A stretch of 5,956 nucleotides of DNA from Candidatus Zixiibacteriota bacterium (GTDB lineage Bacteria > Zixibacteria > MSB-5A5 > SM1-73). The DNA lies in NCBI GenBank assembly GCA_022866585.1, contig JALHUP010000424.1, positions 1-5,956 on the forward strand. Reading direction: 5' to 3'. The notes below the pieces were generated by a model. It saw only the letters and a list, made by a program, of their open reading frames with translations. It did no database searches and was not told the origin of the DNA. Below, one piece after another: positions 1 to 5,646 of the stretch (position 1 is the stretch's first letter; every line of letters starts with the position of its first letter). A program made the translations under genes and the position numbers.

Positions 1-25
1 CATTGCGGACATCTTTTTTATGCAT
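1..25 (-). CDS. Possible start of a further gene, cut by the window edge
   Basis: An ATG at 25-23 on the minus strand opens a frame reading MHKKDVRN before the window ends. A purine-rich AAAGGG lies about 8 nt upstream and could be a weak ribosome binding site. The start is about 100 nt downstream of the C25 peptidase stop codon on the same strand, which is a plausible position for the next gene. Only eight codons are visible, so no product can be named, and two other ATGs in different frames lie inside the same 25 nt. This is a weak call. Confidence 0.25.
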
Positions 26-77
26 TTTGAACACCCTTTATTGAACTGCTTTAACAAACTATAACTAAAATAGCCAT

Positions 78-105
78 AATATATTGAAAAATAAAGTACT
101 TACAA
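78..105 (-). promoter_or_regulatory. Weak sigma-70-like promoter candidate
   Basis: Read on the minus strand, TTGTAA (105-100) is followed after 16 nt by TATATT (83-78), resembling -35 and -10 boxes. It lies after the C25 stop codon and before the possible start at 25-23, so it could drive the next gene. The surroundings are AT-rich and such matches arise by chance. No terminator-like hairpin was seen between the C25 stop and this site, so read-through from the peptidase gene is equally possible. Confidence 0.2.
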
Positions 106-124
106 AACTGGGCAGCAACACTTT

Positions 125-2530
125 TTATCCTTTAAGCCCTTTTTGACGGACCAAGGAAGCACCGCTAGCCGTCACTGTGATCACATGAGTTCCTAACTCT
201 GCGTCTGGGGTGGTATGTAAGGTGAAGAAGGATGTATCTGGAGGAATTATTTGTGGAGGATCAAAGACTCCGCTTACTCCTTGCGGCAACTCAGAAAAAC
301 CCAAATCGACTGGCCATATAAACCCGCCGAGAGGGGTAAAAATCAGCTTGAAGCTGGCAGAGTCTCCCGTGCGAATCCTTTGAGAGTCCGGGAAGGCTGT
401 TATCAGGAGATCCAGTTCTACGATCATTTCAGTGAATTTGGTTATCCATACAGAGTCGCCATTTACCTGTAAAGTAAACTGCACCACATGACTGTCAGGA
501 CAAGAAGGGTGTACCTCAAAAGAATAGCTTCCCTGGCTGGTAGCGGTGTCCAAGGGATCTATGTTGCCGAAATATTTGACGCTATCTGTGATTGTGACAA
601 AACTATCGCTCGATTTTAAGGTAGCACTCACATTGTGAGCAGTGCTAAGCCCTACGTTCTTCACTGTGATGGACATTGAAATAGGTTCTCCAGGGTTAGC
701 CACTCCATTATTATTGCCTGTGGAATCGGAGACTTTGTGAGAATAATAAGCAATCCAGGGACCATCAGGATGATAGGGTCGAATACTTAGGGTAGGATCA
801 CCCAAAAGAAGGAGAGTGAACATGACATATCTATCCCAAGGCCATAACTTTGCAAAGGGAATGAAAGGAATCTTGGAAGTGGCGAAGGTTTTGCCTATTT
901 GCACAATATTGTTCAGAAAAAGCAAGCGGAAAAACTCGTTGTCGTATCCGTCAGATGTACCGATTATCCCGTAGCGACTATTTCTGACGTAAGCGAATCC
1001 TCCACCATTGGGGTTGTTTATGAAGTGCTCGGCTATGCAATCTTCATCAATCCCCGCGGTCATGCAGGCGCAGCTATAGAGCAAGGAATAATTTGGTCCA
1101 TTGACTAAGGCATCCATATCCCAATTTAGCCAGCGTTCATCATCGCATGGATCAGGTGTTGAGGGGGTATCAATTGTTCCGAGGACATATCGATCATAAG
1201 ATCCGTGAGTATAATGATTGATGATGTTTTGTCCTGAATTGAGAGCAATGCCAAAATGACCTCGATCCCAATTTCCAAAACTACAATATAGTTTGGTAAC
1301 CTCATAAAACGGGGGGATAAAATTTTCATCGATATATTCATTCGTCCCTTCCTGCATCTGAGCGCAAAGAAGAATTCCTCCCAAATGACTATCGGGAGGA
1401 TTGGTTTCGTAAGTTAAAGACTTAGTAACAAATATTTGTGCTTCTGAGACATTACTCGATGGGGCTCTGCCGACGAAAATGTCTGGATACATGTCTACAC
1501 TGTCCGCCCACTCTCCATAGATCCGATTATTGTTAGCATCCCAGTTACTATCCAGATCAGAATAGTAAAGTTCGCATGGGACAGAAGAGTGTCCCTGATA
1601 CGTGCGACCCATTCTATGAGGAATTATCTCCGTATCTCCGCCAAGAAGTACCCACATGGTGCCATGATTTCCGTAGTAATCTCTTATGCAGTTCCTTATC
1701 TGTTCCTGACTATCGACGCCTGCATAGGTGGAAAATATCCAATCGACATTTTTAATTTCTGTGGAAATCCCTTGAGAGATTTTCCAATCCGCCAATTGTT
1801 GGAAAGCGGAGACAAAAGAATCAGCGGTGATGATCAAGAAATCCACCCGTTGATCTTTGGACAAAAATCCTATTGCCTTAATAGGGAGGTCATCTGGGTT
1901 GAGAACTATTTTTTTCACCATGTCTGAATAAAGATTGGCTGCCTTCGCAGATCTCACAGTGACCGGCGAGGGATAGTGAGAACTCGGTTTGAAAACTAAT
2001 CTGAATTCAATTTCAGTATACAAAATTAGCTTCTTCTTCGAGGGTATATACTGAAGAGGATAAACCAAAACCCCAGCGATGTGCTGTCCCGCCAAAAATC
2101 CATTGTCGGTAACTTTCACCAGTTCTCCCGGGTATTCCGTGGCAAGCTCATAGATATTGGAATTGGGTGGGACGAATTCTTGTTTCTCCAATCCTATCGG
2201 CTGGATGCCTATTGGAACTGGGGGCTGGGCAGGGTAAATATTGTATGTCCCTGAAATCTCTTGATGTTGGCTGGAAATGATCTCCGCTCTGTCCACTTCT
2301 ACATCTCCAGGTATAGCTATTTGAACAACTTTAATAGGTAGCAAAGGACTACCAGGTTCTCCAAAGGAAATTCCTCCTTTCATCTGAATTTGGTCGAATC
2401 TGTTCACTTTTTCGAAAGTTAGGTCGGATAGTTCAAAGTCTACGGTAAAAGTCGATTTTACCGCAACTGCGTTGGTGCAAAAACCCACAACAATTAAAAG
2501 AACCAGACCAAAGCAAATTAAATGTTTCAT
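125..2530 (-). CDS. Secreted C25 (gingipain-type) cysteine peptidase with propeptide and two Ig-like domains
   Basis: An 801-residue exported protein of peptidase family C25, the gingipain family. The start is ATG at 2530: an AGGAGG at 2544-2539 lies 8 nt upstream, while the in-frame GTG at 2539-2537 overlaps that Shine-Dalgarno and is unlikely to be used. Residues 1-23 are a signal peptide (MKHL, a hydrophobic core, then AVA before the likely cut). Residues about 27-220 resemble the C25 propeptide (GEPGSPLLP). Residues about 228-585 are the caspase-like catalytic domain: an FLIITAD strand, VLLGGDTEIIP (about 294-304), a probable catalytic His442 in HYTHGS, and a probable nucleophile Cys489 in YSCACMTAG, with Cys487 as alternative. 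DCIAEHF and a GGG-FAYVRNSR-G segment follow, both usual in the family. Residues about 600-700 form a CARDB/NEW3-like Ig domain (NPGE, ITVKNVG), and 703-795 a second Ig-like domain. No T9SS tail, dockerin, LPXTG or C-terminal membrane helix is visible. Family assignment is firm; substrate is unknown. Confidence 0.93.
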   Translation of the reverse strand: MKHLICFGLVLLIVVGFCTNAVAVKSTFTVDFELSDLTFEKVNRFDQIQMKGGISFGEPGSPLLPIKVVQIAIPGDVEVDRAEIISSQHQEISGTYNIYPAQPPVPIGIQPIGLEKQEFVPPNSNIYELATEYPGELVKVTDNGFLAGQHIAGVLVYPLQYIPSKKKLILYTEIEFRLVFKPSSHYPSPVTVRSAKAANLYSDMVKKIVLNPDDLPIKAIGFLSKDQRVDFLIITADSFVSAFQQLADWKISQGISTEIKNVDWIFSTYAGVDSQEQIRNCIRDYYGNHGTMWVLLGGDTEIIPHRMGRTYQGHSSVPCELYYSDLDSNWDANNNRIYGEWADSVDMYPDIFVGRAPSSNVSEAQIFVTKSLTYETNPPDSHLGGILLCAQMQEGTNEYIDENFIPPFYEVTKLYCSFGNWDRGHFGIALNSGQNIINHYTHGSYDRYVLGTIDTPSTPDPCDDERWLNWDMDALVNGPNYSLLYSCACMTAGIDEDCIAEHFINNPNGGGFAYVRNSRYGIIGTSDGYDNEFFRLLFLNNIVQIGKTFATSKIPFIPFAKLWPWDRYVMFTLLLLGDPTLSIRPYHPDGPWIAYYSHKVSDSTGNNNGVANPGEPISMSITVKNVGLSTAHNVSATLKSSDSFVTITDSVKYFGNIDPLDTATSQGSYSFEVHPSCPDSHVVQFTLQVNGDSVWITKFTEMIVELDLLITAFPDSQRIRTGDSASFKLIFTPLGGFIWPVDLGFSELPQGVSGVFDPPQIIPPDTSFFTLHTTPDAELGTHVITVTASGASLVRQKGLKG

Positions 2531-2538
2531 TGTGGCCA

Positions 2539-2544
2539 CCTCCT
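2539..2544 (-). promoter_or_regulatory. Shine-Dalgarno of the C25 peptidase gene
   Basis: AGGAGG on the minus strand, 8 nt before ATG 2530-2528. It decides the start: the upstream in-frame GTG shares its first base with this site and could not be initiated from it. Confidence 0.85.
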
Positions 2545-2584
2545 ATGGTTTGTTAATAATTCATAGTTTAAAACCCTCTTTCCA

Positions 2585-2652
2585 CTCTCCGTTAGTATTC
2601 TCACTCACGGAGAAATCTGATGTTAGTCATAAAGACCAATAACAAACAAAGG
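2585..2652 (-). repeat. Two-hairpin repeat, copy A
   Basis: First of three related copies lying in the same orientation; strand is nominal. The copy starts CTCTCCGTTAGTATTCTCAC and ends near AACAAACAAAGG. It keeps the outer stem arms CTCCGT and ACGGAG but has diverged in the middle. The second part (GTTAGT, then AAAGACCAATAAC) matches the second hairpin region of copy B only loosely. It lies 41 nt upstream of the C25 Shine-Dalgarno, so it is probably within the C25 leader RNA if transcription starts further upstream. Confidence 0.65.
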
Positions 2653-2658
2653 ATTTAA

Positions 2659-2694
2659 TTAAGGGGAGCGACATAATATCATCTCAGCCTCCTT
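2659..2694 (-). other. Strong Shine-Dalgarno with a 7-codon open frame upstream of the C25 gene
   Basis: On the minus strand AAGGAGG (2694-2688) is followed 5 nt later by ATG (2682-2680), opening a frame MILCRSP that stops at TAA (2661-2659). A second ATG 7 nt further on, in another frame, opens about 15 codons. The spacing is good for initiation, yet no gene follows. It could be a short leader ORF of the C25 transcript, the remnant of a gene start displaced by repeat insertion, or chance. No attenuator-type codon run is seen in the short peptide. Confidence 0.25.
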
Positions 2695-2711
2695 TCTTTT
2701 ATGAGGTCTCC

Positions 2712-2815
2712 GGAGTGCGTCCCGCCAAAGGCGGGACGCTGCACAAGCCCCGCGAGGCGGGATCGAAGTTTATCCCGATTTATCGGGACTTCGCTCCGAC
2801 AAGCTTGTGCACTCC
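2712..2815. repeat. GC-rich composite palindrome with nested hairpins
   Basis: A 104-nt block of nested inverted repeats. The outer arms are GGAGTG (2712-2717) with CACTCC (2810-2815), continued inward by GCACAAGC (2741-2748) with GCTTGTGC (2803-2810). Between the two left arm segments lies a perfect 10-bp hairpin, GCGTCCCGCC (2717-2726), loop AAA, GGCGGGACGC (2730-2739). Inside are CCCGC-GAG-GCGGG (2749-2761), a CGAAGT/ACTTCG stem (2764-2769 with 2788-2793), and at its tip TCCCGAT-TT-ATCGGGA (2773-2788). Surrounding DNA is much more AT-rich. It resembles a small non-autonomous palindromic element or piled-up insertions of short hairpin modules. No protein is encoded here that I can support. 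Confidence 0.75.
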
Positions 2816-2824
2816 CTTCGTCCG

Positions 2825-2893
2825 CTCTACGCTGCTGTTCTCACCAACGGAGAAGATGTGTTGTTGGTTACGAAGACCACCAACAAGCAAAGG
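2825..2893 (-). repeat. Two-hairpin repeat, copy B
   Basis: Second copy of the repeat, beginning CTCTACGCTGCTG and running to CAAGCAAAGG. The right arm of the first hairpin (CACCAACGGAG, 2842-2852) is intact while the left arm is degraded. The second hairpin is well kept: TTGTTGGT (2861-2868) pairs perfectly with ACCAACAA (2879-2886) across a 10-nt loop. It starts just 9 nt after the end of the GC-rich palindrome, so the two may have inserted into each other's neighbourhood. Confidence 0.72.
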
Positions 2894-3011
2894 TAAAATC
2901 CCTATTTAGCAAAAGAAGTTGTCTCTTTCCGATATCTGTTGTAGCCTACTTTTTCTTACGATAAAACATTTTCACAAGTTTCAGATATTTATTTCTCTGT
3001 CGTATACTTCG

Positions 3012-3099
3012 CTCTCCGTTGGTGTTCTCACCATGCAGAAGATGTGTTGCCCGAATTCTGGGTCTTGAGATCGGTTATGAAGACCAACAACGAGCAAAG
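3012..3099 (-). repeat. Two-hairpin repeat, copy C (with an internal insertion)
   Basis: Third copy, beginning CTCTCCGTTGGTGTTCTCAC and ending AACAACGAGCAAAG. Here the left arm of hairpin one (CTCCGTTGGTG) is intact and the right arm (CACCATGCAG) has decayed, the reverse of copy B. About 20 extra bases (around 3050-3070, containing CCCGAATTCTGGG) interrupt the second hairpin, making this copy longer than A and B. GAAGACCAACAAC near the end aligns cleanly with copy B. Confidence 0.7.
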
Positions 3100-3181
3100 T
3101 CTGAGGTCATTTCCCTTTTTTCCTTTCCACAAATATCAGTCGTTTGAATCGTCAAAAGGTTCCATAAAATTTTCTTTTTAA

Positions 3182-3222
3182 TCTCGCCTGCCCCCTTCCC
3201 AGTTAGGTTCCTCAAGGCGAGA
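3182..3222. repeat. Isolated inverted repeat, 8-bp arms
   Basis: TCTCGCCT (3182-3189) pairs perfectly with AGGCGAGA (3215-3222) around a 25-nt pyrimidine-rich loop. AT-rich flanks (AAAATTT before, AAATTTT after) can extend the pairing further out. No U-tract follows directly on either strand, so it is not a classical terminator. It may be another decayed palindromic repeat. Confidence 0.45.
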
Positions 3223-3245
3223 CTTCAAATTTTACTTGAATAGTT

Positions 3246-3277
3246 CGACTTCCTTCGGCTCCGCTCAGGACAAGTCG
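3246..3277. repeat. Imperfect hairpin, CGACTT/AAGTCG arms
   Basis: CGACTT (3246-3251) pairs with AAGTCG (3272-3277). The arms continue inward as CCT/AGG across a two-base bulge, leaving a loop that contains TCGGCTCCGCTC. The sequence is GC-rich against an AT-rich background and shares short wording (ACTTC, GCTCCG, ACAAG) with the composite palindrome at 2712-2815, suggesting related dispersed material. No function is evident. Confidence 0.4.
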
Positions 3278-3349
3278 CTCACCACAAGAGGAGGTTTTTA
3301 GCTAAGCCAGTTGAGATCACAACAACAACTATGCCAATTACTGTCTTCT

Positions 3350-3384
3350 AAAACAAAAAACCATTTGCTTTCTTGCAAATGGTT
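3350..3384 (-). terminator. Rho-independent terminator without an obvious gene upstream
   Basis: A perfect 10-bp stem, AACCATTTGC and GCAAATGGTT (3359-3368 with 3375-3384), closes a 6-nt loop. Read on the minus strand it is followed at once by a run of T's (TTTTTTGTTTT counting the last stem bases). On the plus strand no T-tract follows, so the direction is clear. The nearest certain minus-strand gene (GWxTD) ends 350 nt upstream and already has its own terminator-like hairpin in between. This one may therefore end a separate short transcript. Confidence 0.7.
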
Positions 3385-3499
3385 ATGGAATAACAAAATA
3401 GTTATAAGGTTTTTCTTCTTTTCGATTCGGTCTTTTTATTCTGTTCGTTCTGAATTCGTCAATTTTGACGAGCTTAAAGCTTACACGAAATTTTCCTTT
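3351..3499 (-). ncRNA. Candidate small RNA or very short gene ending at an intrinsic terminator
   Basis: A perfect TATAAT (3511-3506, minus strand) lies about 150 nt upstream of the terminator at 3350-3384. The -35 region at the usual distance (TCTTCA) is poor. The predicted transcript would contain a small self-complementary element, CGTCAAAATTGACG, and end in the terminator. The same interval has an open minus-strand frame of about 50 codons, ending in TAA just before the terminator stem, but it has no ATG and no ribosome binding site I can see, so I prefer an RNA. This is inference from promoter and terminator shape only. Confidence 0.3.
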
Positions 3500-3568
3500 G
3501 GTGTAATTATATTGATTTGAAAGGATTATGAAGATTCGCTAAAAATGGCGGGTGGATTTCAATTTCAC

Positions 3569-3616
3569 GGAAAAAGAAAGACCCCGACAAAATGAAGCAA
3601 TTGTCGAGGCTTTTTT
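3569..3616 (-). terminator. Terminator-like hairpin, probably ending the GWxTD transcript
   Basis: CCTCGACAA and TTGTCGGGG (minus strand; 3609-3601 with 3590-3582) form a 9-bp stem around a 10-nt loop. It is preceded by AAAAAA and followed by TCTTTCTTTTT, the shape of a bidirectional intrinsic terminator. In the minus-strand RNA the one non-Watson-Crick position is a G-U pair, whereas in the plus-strand RNA it is a C-A mismatch. This favours the minus direction, in which it would end the GWxTD transcript about 125 nt after the stop codon. The plus-strand T-run (3611-3616) is good too, but no plus-strand gene leads into it. Confidence 0.65.
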
Positions 3617-3655
3617 GTGCGTTATTTTTAAATTAAATGTGAGAGGTTTATGAGA

Positions 3656-3720
3656 GGGCAGAACCCTTTTATGCCACTCCCCTGGTTGTCAGATCAGGGG
3701 ATCTGACAACTCATAGAAAT
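3656..3720 (-). repeat. Stop-codon-proximal hairpin repeat, copy 1
   Basis: A 65-nt repeat beginning GGGCAGAACC and ending CTCATAGAAAT, also found at 5556-5646. It contains a perfect 11-bp stem, GTTGTCAGATC (3685-3695) with GATCTGACAAC (3700-3710), and an AGGG loop. An alternative stem, CCCCTG (3679-3684) with CAGGGG (3695-3700), overlaps it and would exclude it. In the minus-strand transcript this copy starts about 15 nt after the GWxTD stop codon. Possible roles are RNA 3'-end protection or being a REP-type element; neither is shown. Confidence 0.75.
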
Positions 3721-3735
3721 TGGTTTTTATCAAAT

Positions 3736-5535
3736 TTAATCAATGATAAATTTCGATGCTGTTTCCCTTACCTCTTCTTTCTTTGCTTGCGGGTCATTAA
3801 GATCATAAACTATGATGTGAAAGATATACTCTCCTTTTGGAAGATTTAACGTTCCTTTTAAGAAAAGCTGACCACCCACATCAGCTGGCCAATTAACATA
3901 TTCCGAGTCGGGTTCTGCATAGAGGACAAATTCATTATTTTTTGTTTTATAAAGGACGTTATAAACAGCTAAAGCGTGGAGGCTATCCTTTTCGTCCTTT
4001 TTTAGCTCATATAACTCACAATAATACTTAGCCAATTGTCCTTCCAGATAAACATTGCCCGGACGGGGGACAATCACTAATGAATTTCTAATGAATTTGC
4101 CTCCATATTTTTCCACATAGGCTGAATCAGCTACCCAGATAGAGTCAGCCATGACTATTCGGCTAATCTTTTCCTGTGCCTTGACAGAGACATGAGGCAC
4201 TAAAATAACTGAAGTGTCTTGATAAATCCCGATTTTCCGGGTAACGCTATCCCTTACACTTACGGCAATTTTATAAAACCCGGGAACGAGGGTATCGCAA
4301 CTATACTGATCAACGAAAAGTAAATCTTTGCGATTGAAATTTTTGGGAATTTTCTTCCTAATCCAGGCGCTGTCCTGAACGACTTTTTTCCAGCTCTGAT
4401 CGAAGATAGCCACCTTTTCCTGAAAAATCAACCAAGCCATTTCAGGGTTTAGAGAATCGGAGACTATTCCTAATTTTTCGATAGGGATACCTAAATTAAC
4501 TTCCACCTCGTAAGTGTCTCCCTCATTCCAAAATCTCCACCAATCCCAGGGGAAATTCAGAGGTTCACCGAAATCAACTTCAACCTCTGCCTTTGCCATA
4601 TCAACTTTTTCTGTTTTGGTTGACAAAAACTGCATCATTGCCCTTGTGTCGTCTTCATGCGTCTCTTTACGAGGTGCTAACTCCCAATAGCCGTCAGCGT
4701 GATTATCTTGAAATTGGAATTCCCCATGTTTGAAATAAACCCAAACCTGGGATCTACTTTTCATATCTTCTATTTTTTGATCCCCGGATATCATTACGCC
4801 TAAAGGTATAAAATGATTATTGGGAGACTTGCGAGGATCATAGTAATAATCGGCTGGTTCGATTTGCTCAGGCTCCCCGTATAGAATATACACATCGCCC
4901 CGGTCATCCCAAGGTTTTTTCCCGAAAATGCTATGGTAGAAAATCAGGACATGCTCAACTCTCTGGTCAAATTCTTCTTTAAACTCATTCAACTCAGTGG
5001 TAAGATCGGGATCTTTTTTTATCCACCATACTCTTAGCCATTCTTCTCTAAGAGAATCTGGGAGCATCAAAAACTTTTCCATCTCCTCTTTGGAGAACAA
5101 AAGCTTAAGTGAGAAATATAGGATTTTCCCTTCTTTTGTTTTTACCAACTCATCTCGTTTTTGGTCTTGGAGTTTTTCAATAAAATGCCTTCTGGTTTTT
5201 TCGTCTGGGAGAGACAAATATTTTAGCCAAGATGAAGAATCACCTAAAAGAGTATGATAGGCTGTTTTTTCTTCGGCGTTTAGGGCTTGATATCTTTTGT
5301 CCCAGAATTCTTTCCAGAAAGAATCTTTTTTAGATTCTAAAGTTGGAGTTAGATGGTATAGAGTATACATCTTTAACTCGTCCGGGGTAGCGCCAGCCTG
5401 TTTTAAAAGGTCATATTCCTTTTGCTCTTTAAGATTGAGATTTTTAGGTGAGAGAGGACCTCTGGAGGCACAACTCATAGCCAGTACTACCAAAAATATT
5501 CCTGAGAATAATCTTAAATAAAAACTCTTTTTCAC
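3736..5535 (-). CDS. GWxTD-domain lipoprotein
   Basis: A 599-residue protein with a lipoprotein signal: MKKSFYLRLF, a hydrophobic stretch, then AMSC with Cys22 as the likely lipidated residue. The -3 Ala is less usual than Leu. Ala at +2 fits retention in the outer membrane if E. coli-like sorting applies. Residues about 30-135 are charged and mostly helical. The GWxTD domain spans about 136-290: a helical part ending VWWIKKDPD (169-177), NEFKEEFDQRV, then KPWDDRGDVYILYGEPEQIE (207-226) and QVWVYF (263-268). Residues 315-599 look beta-rich, probably Ig-like modules, ending FIID. The name-giving motif is altered: PWDDRG instead of GWxTDRG. The start is GTG at 5535-5533 with a modest AAGAGAG about 7-8 nt upstream. 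The dockerin gene lies 109 nt upstream on the same strand, so the two may be cotranscribed. GWxTD function is unknown; the family is common in FCB-related and acidobacterial envelopes. Confidence 0.9.
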   Translation of the reverse strand: MKKSFYLRLFSGIFLVVLAMSCASRGPLSPKNLNLKEQKEYDLLKQAGATPDELKMYTLYHLTPTLESKKDSFWKEFWDKRYQALNAEEKTAYHTLLGDSSSWLKYLSLPDEKTRRHFIEKLQDQKRDELVKTKEGKILYFSLKLLFSKEEMEKFLMLPDSLREEWLRVWWIKKDPDLTTELNEFKEEFDQRVEHVLIFYHSIFGKKPWDDRGDVYILYGEPEQIEPADYYYDPRKSPNNHFIPLGVMISGDQKIEDMKSRSQVWVYFKHGEFQFQDNHADGYWELAPRKETHEDDTRAMMQFLSTKTEKVDMAKAEVEVDFGEPLNFPWDWWRFWNEGDTYEVEVNLGIPIEKLGIVSDSLNPEMAWLIFQEKVAIFDQSWKKVVQDSAWIRKKIPKNFNRKDLLFVDQYSCDTLVPGFYKIAVSVRDSVTRKIGIYQDTSVILVPHVSVKAQEKISRIVMADSIWVADSAYVEKYGGKFIRNSLVIVPRPGNVYLEGQLAKYYCELYELKKDEKDSLHALAVYNVLYKTKNNEFVLYAEPDSEYVNWPADVGGQLFLKGTLNLPKGEYIFHIIVYDLNDPQAKKEEVRETASKFIID

Positions 5536-5555
5536 TTCGCAGCTCTCTTTATAAA

Positions 5556-5646
5556 TGGGCAGAACCTTGTTCTGTCATCCCCCGGCTATCAGATCTGGGG
5601 ATTCGTCCCGATAAATCGGGAGGCATCTGACAGCTCATCGAAGATT
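5556..5646 (-). repeat. Stop-codon-proximal hairpin repeat, copy 2, with an inserted hairpin
   Basis: Second copy of the repeat at 3656-3720, in the same orientation, beginning TGGGCAGAACC and ending CTCATCGAAGATT. It has a small CAGAAC-CTT-GTTCTG hairpin (5560-5574) and the main stem GCTATCAGAT (5583-5592) with ATCTGACAGC (5624-5633). Against copy 1 about 22 extra bases sit in the loop, including TCCCGAT-AA-ATCGGGA (5606-5621). In transcription order it begins at the stop codon of the dockerin gene (TAA at 5647-5645) and ends about 20 nt before the GWxTD start codon, so it fills the spacer between the two genes. Confidence 0.75.

Larger units (their letters stand above)
2545..3735. other. 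1.2-kb repeat-rich intergenic region without a convincing protein gene
   Basis: Between the C25 start and the GWxTD stop there is no reading frame on either strand with a good ribosome binding site and a recognisable product. From right to left the stretch holds a hairpin repeat (3656-3720), a terminator-like hairpin (3571-3616), a possible small RNA ending at a second terminator (3351-3499), two isolated palindromes (3182-3222 and 3246-3277), the three copies of a two-hairpin repeat (3012-3099, 2825-2893, 2585-2652) and a GC-rich nested palindrome (2712-2815). The gaps 2894-3011 and 3100-3181 are AT-rich and hold only weak inverted repeats, such as ATATCTG at 2932-2938 with CAGATAT at 2982-2988. 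Composition switches sharply between AT-rich background and GC-rich palindromes, which suggests accumulated insertions. Confidence 0.7.

Noticed and set aside
1589..1927. A 112-codon plus-strand frame, and others like it inside the two large genes
   Set aside because: They are antisense to clear domain-bearing minus-strand genes, with no ribosome binding site or family resemblance.
2537..2539. In-frame GTG nine bases upstream as the start of the C25 peptidase
   Set aside because: It overlaps the AGGAGG ribosome binding site; the ATG at 2530-2528 has the correct spacing and gives a cleaner signal peptide.
2825..2893. A short peptide encoded on the minus strand by the repeats (reading LVVFVTNNTSSPLVR in copy B)
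   Set aside because: The same frame is broken in copies A and C, so conservation is at the level of DNA or RNA structure.
2701..2964. Plus-strand open frames across the GC-rich palindrome and repeat copy B
   Set aside because: They run through palindromic repeats, have no ribosome binding site and no recognisable protein features; they are open because of GC-rich composition.
2585..3099. CRISPR array made of the three repeats
   Set aside because: Copies are long, diverged and unequal in length, separated by about 120-170 nt of structured sequence, and no cas gene is present.
3311..3520. A 69-codon plus-strand frame with a GAGGAGG about 14 nt upstream
   Set aside because: It starts at TTG, the spacing is too long, the composition is low-complexity, and it runs through the minus-strand terminator hairpin.
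3656..5646. The GWxTD gene as cargo of a transposon bounded by the two direct repeat copies
   Set aside because: The repeats differ in length, each follows a stop codon, there is no transposase and no target-site duplication is visible; 3'-end placement explains the arrangement better.
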